Assembly (NCBI GenBank): GCA_964418645.1
Contig: CAYQME010000060.1
Span: forward strand, 1 to 14,861
DNA length: 14,861 bases
From: JAADHG01 sp964418645
GTDB lineage: Bacteria; Bacteroidota; Bacteroidia; Flavobacteriales; Flavobacteriaceae
Direction of reading: 5' to 3'
Within the stretch, counting starts at the first letter, position 1, and each line of letters begins with the position of its first letter. The position numbers were made by a program, and so were the translations under genes. The notes under the pieces were generated by a model. It was not told where the DNA came from. It saw only the letters and a list, made by a program, of their open reading frames with translations, and ran no database searches. Positions 7,265 through 14,541 of this stretch are shown one piece after another.

Positions 7265-10200
7265 ATGAGATTTCAACGACCAATCATTTTAGTTTTTATT
7301 ATTTTGTTTGTAAATGCTTGTGCGACGTATAAACCTCAATATAAAGACGAAAATTTTGTTAAAACCTTTCTAAAAGAAAAAGAAATTGAGCATTCCTTTT
7401 ATTTGATTGGTGATGGAGGTAATTCTCCTATAGGAACTCAAACAGAAGCCCTTAAAGATTTTAAAGCAGAATTGAGTAACGCTTCAAAACAAAGTACGGT
7501 ACTATTTTTAGGAGATAATATTTATCCTGCTGGAATGCCAAAAAAGGGACATGAACAAAGAACTTTTGCTGAGCACCAACTTAAAGTACAAACGGAAGCT
7601 GTAAAAAATTTTAAAGGCAATGCTATTTTTATTCCTGGCAATCATGATTGGTATAATAATGGATTAAAAGGCTTAAAAAGAGAAGAAAGTTTAATAGAAG
7701 ATATTTTAGGAAAGAATACTTTTTTGCCAGAAAATGGATGTCCTATTGAGAAAGTAAATATAACTAATGAGATAGTATTAATAGTTATAGATTCAGAGTG
7801 GTATTTAACCAATTGGGACAAGCATCCTACTATTAATGATGACTGCAAGATTAAAACAAGAGCCTTATTTTTTGATGAATATAAAAGTTTAATTAAAAAA
7901 GCAAGAGGTAAAACTATCATTGTTGCATTACATCATCCAATGTTTACAAATGGTTCTCATGGAGGTCAATATTCTTTTAAAAGTCACTTGTCACCAATTC
8001 CAATTTTAGGAACTCTAAAAAATATTATAAGAAAAACAAGTGGTATTAGCACTACAGATATTCAAAACAAAAAATACAGAGAATTTCAAAAGCGTTTAGT
8101 AACACTTTCTCAGGAGAACGAAAAAGTAGTTTTTGTGTCAGGTCACGATCATAATTTACAGTACATAGTTCAAGATAATTTACCGCAAATTATTAGTGGT
8201 TCTGGTTCTAAAACTAATCCCACACGTAATGTTGAAGGCGAGTTTTCTTATGGTACTCAAGGTTATGCGAGATTGGATGTGTTTAATGATGGTTCATCGA
8301 GTGTGCGTTTTTATGAAGCTAAAACAGATAAAATTGTTTTTGAAACCGAAGTGTTTTCAGCTGGCAAAAGTAAAAAAACTAAAATCTATCAAAACGATTT
8401 TCCTAAAGAAAAGACAGCTTCAGTTTATACTAACAATGAAACCGATAAAAGTAAATTTTACAAGAAATTTTGGGGAGAACGCTACCGAAAATATTTTAGT
8501 ACAAACGTTATAGCACCTACAGTTAATCTAGATACTTTATTTGGAGGATTAACGCCAACGCGTAAAGGAGGAGGAAACCAATCAAAATCATTGCGATTGG
8601 AAGACGCAGAAGGAAGAGAATATGTAATGAGAGCGTTGCGTAAAAACGCAGTGCAATATTTGCAAGCAGTTGCTTTTAAAGATCAATATATTAAAGGACA
8701 ATTTGATGATACAAGCACTCAAGGTTTACTACAAGACATATTTACAGGATCACATCCTTATGCACCTTTTACAATTGCAACATTATCGGAAGCAGTTGGC
8801 ATTTTCTATACAAACCCAGTGCTTTATTATGCACCTAAACAAATAGCATTAGGAGTTTATAATAGTGATTTTGGAGATGAATTATATATGATTGAAGAAC
8901 GAGCTGCTGATGGCCATGGTGAGAAAGCTAGTTTTGGGTTTTCCAATAAATTGATTAGTACGCACAATATGTTAAGAGAATTGCGTGAAGATGAAGATAA
9001 TGTTGTAGATGAAGCAGCTTATATTCGTGCACGACTGTTTGATATGTTAATTGGAGATTGGGATAGACATGAAGATCAATGGCGTTGGGCAAAGTTTAAA
9101 GAGGGTAAAAAAACCATTTATAAACCTATGCCAAGAGATCGTGATCAAGCATTTTCAATCATGGCAGATGGTGCTTTATTAGGTTTTGCTACTAAAGTAA
9201 TTCCATCATTGCGCTTAATGCAATCTTATGATGAAGAATTAAAAAATGTAAAATGGTTTAATCTAGAACCCTATTCATTAGATATGGCGCTCATAAAGCA
9301 GTCTAATATAGATGTTTGGGATGTACAAGTAAAGTATATTGTAAATAATTTAACTAATGATGTTATTGATGAAGCCTTTACACATTTCCCAGATGAAGTA
9401 AATGATGAGACAGTACAAGATATTAAACAAAAATTAATAGGAAGACGTGCTAATCTTCAGCAAATTTCTAATAGTTATTATCATCAATTAAATAAATATA
9501 CCATCATAAGAGGTACAGATAAAGACGATTGGTTCGATGTAGAACGCTTAAGTTCAACTACTAAAGTTACAGGATACCGTATTCATAAAGGCAAAAAGGG
9601 AGAAATTTTTCATAAAAGAGAATATTCGTCTTTAGACACAAAAGAAATTTGGATTTATGGTTTAGATGATAATGATACTTTTAATGTTTTTGGAAAAGGA
9701 AATAATTTGATAAAAGTGAGGATTGTTGGTGGACAAAATAAAGATACTTATGCCATTGAAAATGGGGAAAAGCTAAAGATTTATGATTATAAATCAAAAG
9801 AAAGCGTTTTTGTTACAAACAAAGGCAATAAGAAATTAACAGATGATTATGAAACTAATGTTTACAATTATAAAAAACCTACCTATAATTCAAATCAATT
9901 AATTCCAGTAATAGGCGCAAATCAAGACGACGGTTTTAAAATAGGATTTGTAAACACCTTTACTACTTATGGTTTTGAGCGCAATCCATTTACATCTCAA
10001 CATACATTTTCTTCATCGTATTATTTTGCTACAAATGGATTTGATTTCTCTTATTATGGAGAGTTTGCAAATGTTGTTGGAAAATGGAATCTTGGTGTTG
10101 TAGCTAAGTTTACAAGTCCAAACTATAGTATAAATTTCTTTGGTTTTGGTAATGAAACTTTAAACCCTAATATTGAAGACCAAAATAATTTTGGAAAGGA

Positions 10201-10936
10201 TTACAATCGTGTGAAAATAGGAACAATACGATTTGCACCTTCATTAATTTGGAAAGGAGATTTAGGAGCCAATTTTAAATTCGGATTAAACTATGAAGAC
10301 ATTGAAGTAGAAAATACACAAGAACGATTTATAAATACGTTTTTGGGAGCTAATAGTGGAAATAGTAAAAAAACTTTTGCAGGCGTAGAAGCAACCTACA
10401 ACTTCCAAAATAGAGATAATAAAGCATTTCCAACCTTAGGAATGGAAGTTAATTTACAAGTTGGATACAAAACCAATTTAACCGAATCGAATAACTTTGG
10501 ATATATAATTCCATCTCTATCTTTTGATTATAAATTAGTGCCAAGTGGTCAAATAGTATTAGCAACAAAATTGAAAAGTCATTTAACTTTAGGTGATAAT
10601 TTTGAGTTTTATCAGGCAGCGAGTTTAGGTGCAAGTGATGGATTGCGAGGTTATAGAAATCAGCGTTTTACAGGCAAAAGTGCATTCTATCAAAGCACTG
10701 ATATTCGTTTAAATTTGCGTAAAGTTAAAACAGGATTATTACCGCTTATTATTGGTATTTATGGTGGTATAGATTATGGTAAAGTTTGGGTTGATGGAGA
10801 AGATTCGAACAAATGGAACAACTCTTATGGAGGAGGAATTTTTGCAAATCTGCTTAATATGATGTCACTAAATTTATCAGGGTTCAATAGCAATGATGGC
10901 TTACGTTTAGCTTTTAAACTTGGTTTTGGTTTTTAA
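7265..10936 (+). CDS. Lipoprotein metallophosphoesterase with kinase-like region, beta-roll-like repeats and Omp85-type barrel
   Basis: A 1223-residue surface protein. A lipoprotein signal ends at C19 (LFVNAC). Residues 42-350 are a calcineurin-like metallophosphoesterase with its metal-binding motifs: GDGG 50-53, GDNIY 83-87, GNHDWY 125-130, HHP 223-225 and GHDHN 293-297. Residues about 435-640 resemble an atypical protein kinase: a GGG loop before SLRLEDAEGREYVMRALRK, a hinge-like YMIEERAADG, IGDWDRHEDQ at 596-605 and PRDRDQAF at 623-630. Three repeats of G-x-(D/Q)-x-x-D-x-(F/Y) begin at 750, 799 and 822. From about 880 to the terminal Phe the sequence alternates like beta-barrel strands, with the Omp85 lid-loop-like motif GLRGYRNQRFTG at 1126-1137. 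Metallophosphoesterase-Omp85 fusions are known in Bacteroidota. The kinase and beta-roll assignments are my inference from motifs. The substrate is unknown. Confidence 0.87.
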   Translation: MRFQRPIILVFIILFVNACATYKPQYKDENFVKTFLKEKEIEHSFYLIGDGGNSPIGTQTEALKDFKAELSNASKQSTVLFLGDNIYPAGMPKKGHEQRTFAEHQLKVQTEAVKNFKGNAIFIPGNHDWYNNGLKGLKREESLIEDILGKNTFLPENGCPIEKVNITNEIVLIVIDSEWYLTNWDKHPTINDDCKIKTRALFFDEYKSLIKKARGKTIIVALHHPMFTNGSHGGQYSFKSHLSPIPILGTLKNIIRKTSGISTTDIQNKKYREFQKRLVTLSQENEKVVFVSGHDHNLQYIVQDNLPQIISGSGSKTNPTRNVEGEFSYGTQGYARLDVFNDGSSSVRFYEAKTDKIVFETEVFSAGKSKKTKIYQNDFPKEKTASVYTNNETDKSKFYKKFWGERYRKYFSTNVIAPTVNLDTLFGGLTPTRKGGGNQSKSLRLEDAEGREYVMRALRKNAVQYLQAVAFKDQYIKGQFDDTSTQGLLQDIFTGSHPYAPFTIATLSEAVGIFYTNPVLYYAPKQIALGVYNSDFGDELYMIEERAADGHGEKASFGFSNKLISTHNMLRELREDEDNVVDEAAYIRARLFDMLIGDWDRHEDQWRWAKFKEGKKTIYKPMPRDRDQAFSIMADGALLGFATKVIPSLRLMQSYDEELKNVKWFNLEPYSLDMALIKQSNIDVWDVQVKYIVNNLTNDVIDEAFTHFPDEVNDETVQDIKQKLIGRRANLQQISNSYYHQLNKYTIIRGTDKDDWFDVERLSSTTKVTGYRIHKGKKGEIFHKREYSSLDTKEIWIYGLDDNDTFNVFGKGNNLIKVRIVGGQNKDTYAIENGEKLKIYDYKSKESVFVTNKGNKKLTDDYETNVYNYKKPTYNSNQLIPVIGANQDDGFKIGFVNTFTTYGFERNPFTSQHTFSSSYYFATNGFDFSYYGEFANVVGKWNLGVVAKFTSPNYSINFFGFGNETLNPNIEDQNNFGKDYNRVKIGTIRFAPSLIWKGDLGANFKFGLNYEDIEVENTQERFINTFLGANSGNSKKTFAGVEATYNFQNRDNKAFPTLGMEVNLQVGYKTNLTESNNFGYIIPSLSFDYKLVPSGQIVLATKLKSHLTLGDNFEFYQAASLGASDGLRGYRNQRFTGKSAFYQSTDIRLNLRKVKTGLLPLIIGIYGGIDYGKVWVDGEDSNKWNNSYGGGIFANLLNMMSLNLSGFNSNDGLRLAFKLGFGF

Positions 10937-10970
10937 TATAGAAATTGCCTTTTCTTAAACGAATTTTTAA

Positions 10971-10978
10971 GATATTTG
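10971..10978 (+). promoter_or_regulatory. Possible -7 box of the thioesterase gene
   Basis: GATATTTG differs from TAnnTTTG at one base and lies 26 bp before the ATG at 11005. A TTG at 10945-10947 is 23 bp upstream, at the outer limit of usual -33 spacing. No hairpin terminator is visible in the 68-bp gap after the large surface-protein gene, so read-through is also possible. Confidence 0.3.
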
Positions 10979-11004
10979 CTTTCATTTTAAAGCACTACTA
11001 AATA

Positions 11005-11871
11005 ATGAATTCTGTAAACGATTTATTGAAAATTTTAATTTTAGAGGAAATAGGCGAAAACCAGTTTAATGGATTGAGTAAAAATGTAGGTAGTCCAAAT
11101 GTATTTGGAGGTCAAGTATTAGCACAAGCCTTAAACGCAGCTTATAGAACTATTTTCAATCAACGTGTTTTACACTCCATGCATGCTTACTTTCTTGAAG
11201 CGGGAAATCTTAATTTTCCAATAACTTATAATGTAAGTATTATAAGAGATGGTGGCAGTTTTTCTACGCGACGTGTAACAGCTATTCAAGGAGAAAAAAC
11301 TATTTTTATTTTGGCAGCATCATTTCATAAAAATGAAGACGGATATGAACACCAAATCGAAATGAAATCGAATATTAAACCTCCTGAAGAACTACAAAGT
11401 TGGACAGATTTAGTTGTTAAATATGGCGAATTTTTACCTGATAAGATGAAAAGATTTCTGCAAATGGAACGTCCAATAGAATTTAAACCAACACAAATGA
11501 TAAATCCTATGGAGAAAAAAGATTTATCACCAAAATTAGACATGTGGTTTAAGCTTAAAGGAGACTCATCTGTATTAGATTTGGCAACAAAACAACAAAT
11601 ACTTACTTATATATCAGATTATAATATTTTATCAGCAGCATTACTTCCACATGCAAGTAAAGCACATTATGGGAATACTCAAACAGCAAGTTTAGATCAC
11701 TCTATGTGGTTTTTTAGAGATTTTGATTTTAAGGATTGGATGTTATTTTCTATCGAATCTCCAAGTACATCAAACGCAAGAGGATTTGCAAAAGGAAATA
11801 TATTTTCTCGTGATGGAAAATTGATAGCTTCCGTTGCTCAAGAAGGATTGATAAGACCTATTAAAAAATAA
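11005..11871 (+). CDS. tesB: Acyl-CoA thioesterase II (TesB-like)
   Basis: A 288-residue cytoplasmic thioesterase that hydrolyses acyl-CoA to free acid and CoA. It has the double-hotdog layout of TesB. The N-terminal half carries VFGGQVLAQAL (33-43), LHSMHAYFLEAG (56-67) and the second strand set SFSTRRVTAIQ. The C-terminal half carries DHSMWFFRDF (231-240), the SARGF-like NARGFAKG (257-264) and AQEGLIR (278-284). By comparison with the E. coli enzyme, the active-site residues would be D205 and Q279, with S229 where E. coli has a Thr. Length matches the family (about 286). The gene probably serves lipid turnover. It is convergent with the next gene, with only 2 bp between the stop codons and no terminator hairpin there. 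Confidence 0.93.
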   Translation: MNSVNDLLKILILEEIGENQFNGLSKNVGSPNVFGGQVLAQALNAAYRTIFNQRVLHSMHAYFLEAGNLNFPITYNVSIIRDGGSFSTRRVTAIQGEKTIFILAASFHKNEDGYEHQIEMKSNIKPPEELQSWTDLVVKYGEFLPDKMKRFLQMERPIEFKPTQMINPMEKKDLSPKLDMWFKLKGDSSVLDLATKQQILTYISDYNILSAALLPHASKAHYGNTQTASLDHSMWFFRDFDFKDWMLFSIESPSTSNARGFAKGNIFSRDGKLIASVAQEGLIRPIKK

Positions 11872-11873
11872 AG

Positions 11874-12728
11874 TTATTTTATTTTTAACTCATAAAGATT
11901 TCTCCCTTTTCCATGAGATCTTTCATCAGTAATATATAAAGTACTATCATTTTTAAAACAAACACCTTCTTTTTGTGATTCATGCTCAAAAGAAATCTGG
12001 ATTGCTTTTCCGTTAAAAAAATTGTCTTTAGTATAATCCGATAATAACCAAACAGCATCTAAAGTTAATAGAGCTATTTGTTTTCCATTATTACTAATAT
12101 CTACTGAAGTTATCCAACATGGTAATTCGTCACAGGTTTTAAAAGATGCAATAAATTGGGCTTCATGATTGCCCTTAACTGCAGGAATTTTATACAAATT
12201 TGTTTTTCCATAATGGTGTTCTTCACGACTTTTAGTAAACATATATAAACTATCGTTAAAATGAAAGAAAGCTTCACAATCAAAATGCATTTTCTTTTTT
12301 TTTGGAGGAAATTTTTTTTGATCAGGAAAGTAAAATGAGATACGTTCAATTTCAGCAATTTCACTTCCTATTAAATCTTCTGAATTGATTTTTAAAACAC
12401 TTAAGTCTTTACGATTGTTTAGATTATTCCCAAAAGCACCAATATATACATTGCCTAATTCATCAGATGTTAAATCTTCCCAATCATTATTTTTTGCGTT
12501 AATGAGGATTTCTTTTTTTATCTTTCCTTTAGTATTAAGCCCATAAATTTTATTAGGATTCCCACCATCATTTAGCATCCATATTAAATCTGAATGTGCA
12601 ATAGTTTCTGTTCCAGAGACTTCATTTAAAACAGAAGGTAAATCTGTGAGAACAGTTAGGTTTCCTTTATCGCAATTAAAACAAATAATAAGAAATAAAA
12701 AAAGGATTTTTTTCAATGCAATCTTCAA
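11874..12728 (-). CDS. Putative lipoprotein with propeller-like sequence, unknown function
   Basis: A protein of up to 284 residues beginning with a hydrophobic lipoprotein-type signal (LFLFLIICFNC, Cys at 19, with an atypical Asn before it). The rest is rich in short beta-strand motifs: EVSGTETIAHSDLIWMLNDG, the DWEDLTSDELGNVYIGAFGNN block at about 80-101, an FDCEAFFHF block and TLYITDERS. These recall beta-propeller proteins of the SdiA-regulated or phytase-like type, but I cannot assign an activity. There is no ATG at the start. The frame opens with TTG at 12728, and a second TTG at 12716 would give the more typical MKKILFLFL beginning, which I favour. Near residues 137-146 the coding strand has A8 and A9 tracts 8 bp apart, encoding lysines. 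It is divergent from the flavoprotein gene across about 62 bp. Confidence 0.75.
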   Translation of the reverse strand: MKIALKKILFLFLIICFNCDKGNLTVLTDLPSVLNEVSGTETIAHSDLIWMLNDGGNPNKIYGLNTKGKIKKEILINAKNNDWEDLTSDELGNVYIGAFGNNLNNRKDLSVLKINSEDLIGSEIAEIERISFYFPDQKKFPPKKKKMHFDCEAFFHFNDSLYMFTKSREEHHYGKTNLYKIPAVKGNHEAQFIASFKTCDELPCWITSVDISNNGKQIALLTLDAVWLLSDYTKDNFFNGKAIQISFEHESQKEGVCFKNDSTLYITDERSHGKGRNLYELKIK

Positions 12729-12740
12729 TTTAAATAATGC

Positions 12741-12748
12741 TAAATTTA
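12741..12748. promoter_or_regulatory. Possible bidirectional -7 box
   Basis: TAAATTTA is its own reverse complement and is one mismatch from TAnnTTTG on each strand. It lies between the divergent lipoprotein and flavoprotein genes and could serve both. No clear -33 element is seen on either side, so this is a weak call. Confidence 0.25.
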
Positions 12749-12767
12749 CGCAGTTAATTTAAATAGA

Positions 12768-12785
12768 TTCCCGTTTTCAAGGGAA
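12768..12785 (+). repeat. Short inverted repeat in the leader of the flavoprotein gene
   Basis: TTCCC (12768-12772) and GGGAA (12781-12785) form a 5-bp stem with an 8-nt loop, ending 5 bp before the ATG at 12791. The G/C arms stand out in very AT-rich sequence. In the mRNA they would make a small hairpin over the ribosome-landing region. It could be a protein site or could tune translation; chance cannot be excluded. Confidence 0.35.
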
Positions 12786-12790
12786 ATATT

Positions 12791-14005
12791 ATGAACTATT
12801 ACGATGTTATAATAATTGGAGGTGGAGCAGCAGGCTTTTTTGCAGCTATAAATTGCGCTGAACAAAATCCAGATTTAAGCATTTGTATTCTTGAAAAAGC
12901 AAAAGAAGGATTACAAAAAGTAAAAGTTTCAGGAGGAGGACGTTGTAATGTTACACATGCTGAATTTATTCCTCAAGAGTTAGCACGAAATTACCCAAGA
13001 GGTGAAAAGGAATTACTAGGCCCTTTTCATACGTTTATGACAGGAGATATTATAGATTGGTTTGAAAAACGAGGCGTGAAATTGAAAATTGAAGATGATG
13101 GCAGGATGTTTCCAGTTAGCAATTCGTCTCAAACTATTGTCGATTGCTTTTTAAGTGAAGCCAAAAAAAACAACGTTGAAGTGTTGTATAATCATTCAGT
13201 AAAAGAGATTATTAGTCAATATAAAAACTGGAAAGTTATAACCAATCAAGACGATTTTAGTTCAAGCAAGCTTTTACTAGCTACAGGAAGCAATACCAAA
13301 ATTTGGAAGATTCTTAAAGATTTAGGGCATAATATAATTGAGCCAGTAGCGTCTTTATTTACATTTAATATAAAAGATCAACGCATTAAAAACATTCATG
13401 GTGTTGTGGTACAAAATGTAGAAATTAAAGTTACAGATTCTAATTTAGAATCTGAAGGACCATTACTCATTACACATTGGGGAATGAGTGCACCAGCAAT
13501 TTTAAAACTATCTGCTTTTGGTGCTTTAGAATTGGCAAAATTGGATTATAAATTTAAAATTGAAATAAATTTTATTCAAACATCTTTTCAAGATTGTTTG
13601 GAGACTTTAAAAGAAATTAAGAATAGTTCAATTAAGAAAACCGTAATTAATTCTCCTCAATTTGAATTACCAAAACGATTATGGCAACAATTGGTTTTAG
13701 CCGCTAAGATTAGTAATGAAACACGTTGGCAAGACCTTAATAAAAATCAATTAGAACAATTTACTAATCAATTGACAAAAGCTGTTTTTAATGTGAATGG
13801 AAAAAGTACCTTTAAAGAAGAATTTGTAACTGCTGGTGGCATAGATTTAAAAGAAATCAATTTTAAAACCTATGAAAGTAAATTACATAAAAACTTGTAT
13901 TTTGCTGGTGAGGTGCTCAATATCGATGCTGTAACTGGAGGCTTTAATTTTCAAAATGCATGGACTGGAGCGTATATAGCAGCACAACATATTTCAAACA
14001 AATGA
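12791..14005 (+). CDS. FAD-dependent oxidoreductase of the BaiN/YhiN (HI0933) family
   Basis: A 404-residue flavoprotein. The dinucleotide-binding motif GGGAAG is at 10-15 after a short beta strand (YDVIIIG). The family signature SGGGRCNVTH is at 47-56, and the C-terminal FAD-contact segment AGEVLNIDAVTGGFNFQNAW covers about 373-392. The length and motif order match the HI0933/BaiN family of NAD(P)/FAD-dependent oxidoreductases. Some members are named after a bile-acid pathway enzyme, but the substrate of most, including this one, is unknown, and a bile-acid role in this organism is unlikely. The protein is cytoplasmic, with no signal peptide. Its stop overlaps the start of the DUF1697 gene (ATGA at 14002-14005), so translation is probably coupled. 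Confidence 0.9.
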   Translation: MNYYDVIIIGGGAAGFFAAINCAEQNPDLSICILEKAKEGLQKVKVSGGGRCNVTHAEFIPQELARNYPRGEKELLGPFHTFMTGDIIDWFEKRGVKLKIEDDGRMFPVSNSSQTIVDCFLSEAKKNNVEVLYNHSVKEIISQYKNWKVITNQDDFSSSKLLLATGSNTKIWKILKDLGHNIIEPVASLFTFNIKDQRIKNIHGVVVQNVEIKVTDSNLESEGPLLITHWGMSAPAILKLSAFGALELAKLDYKFKIEINFIQTSFQDCLETLKEIKNSSIKKTVINSPQFELPKRLWQQLVLAAKISNETRWQDLNKNQLEQFTNQLTKAVFNVNGKSTFKEEFVTAGGIDLKEINFKTYESKLHKNLYFAGEVLNIDAVTGGFNFQNAWTGAYIAAQHISNK

Positions 14006-14541
14006 AAAAGTATATAGCTTTATTACGAGGAATAAATGTTGGTGGACATAAAAAAGTACCAATGGCAGAATTGCGAGAATTGCTCGCAAAATCTGGATTA
14101 AATAACGTTTCAACATATATCCAAACAGGAAATATATTTTTTCAAACATCAGAAAATAATATTCAAAACATTGAAGCTTTTATTCAAAAGGCAATTATTG
14201 ACCATTTTGGATTTGAAGTTTCTGTTTTAGTAAAAACAAGGAAAGATTTGAAACGTATTTTTGATGACTGCCCATTTTCCGAAGAAAAAAAGGAAAAGAG
14301 TTATTTTACGATTTTACATCATAGACCAAATGATGAGTTAGTGAAAATTGCATCAGAAAAGGTTTATGAAGGCGAAGAATATCAAATCATAAATGATTGT
14401 ATTTATTATTTCTGTGAAAAAGGATATGGTCAAGCCAAATTTAATATGAATCTTTTTGAGCGAAAGTTAAAAACTACTTCAACCTCAAGAAATTATCGAA
14501 CTATGGTAAAGTTGTTATCTTTGGCATCTGAAAGAAGTTAA
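14002..14541 (+). CDS. DUF1697 family protein
   Basis: A 179-residue protein of the DUF1697 family, whose biochemical function I do not know. Hallmarks are LRGINVGGHKKVPM at 8-21, YIQTGNIFF at 39-47, an FDDCPF segment and the C-terminal RNYRTMVKLL at 163-172. The frame is open 14 codons further upstream to an ATG at 13960, but that extension lies inside the flavoprotein gene and lacks family similarity. The ATG at 14002, which overlaps the previous stop by 4 bp, gives the family-typical MKKYIALLRG start and is preferred. The next gene starts at the base immediately after its stop codon, so all three genes form one operon. Confidence 0.92.
   Translation: MKKYIALLRGINVGGHKKVPMAELRELLAKSGLNNVSTYIQTGNIFFQTSENNIQNIEAFIQKAIIDHFGFEVSVLVKTRKDLKRIFDDCPFSEEKKEKSYFTILHHRPNDELVKIASEKVYEGEEYQIINDCIYYFCEKGYGQAKFNMNLFERKLKTTSTSRNYRTMVKLLSLASERS

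Noticed and set aside
8196..8513. Overlapping 105-residue frame inside the large surface-protein gene
   Set aside because: It is an out-of-frame shadow of the metallophosphoesterase coding region, with no domain or separate start signal.
11872..11900. Terminator between the thioesterase and lipoprotein genes
   Set aside because: The sequence is only T-rich. No stable stem was found around the 2-bp junction.
13960..14001. Upstream start for the DUF1697 gene at 13960
   Set aside because: The 14 extra residues lie within the flavoprotein coding sequence and do not resemble the family; the ATG at 14002 gives the typical N-terminus.
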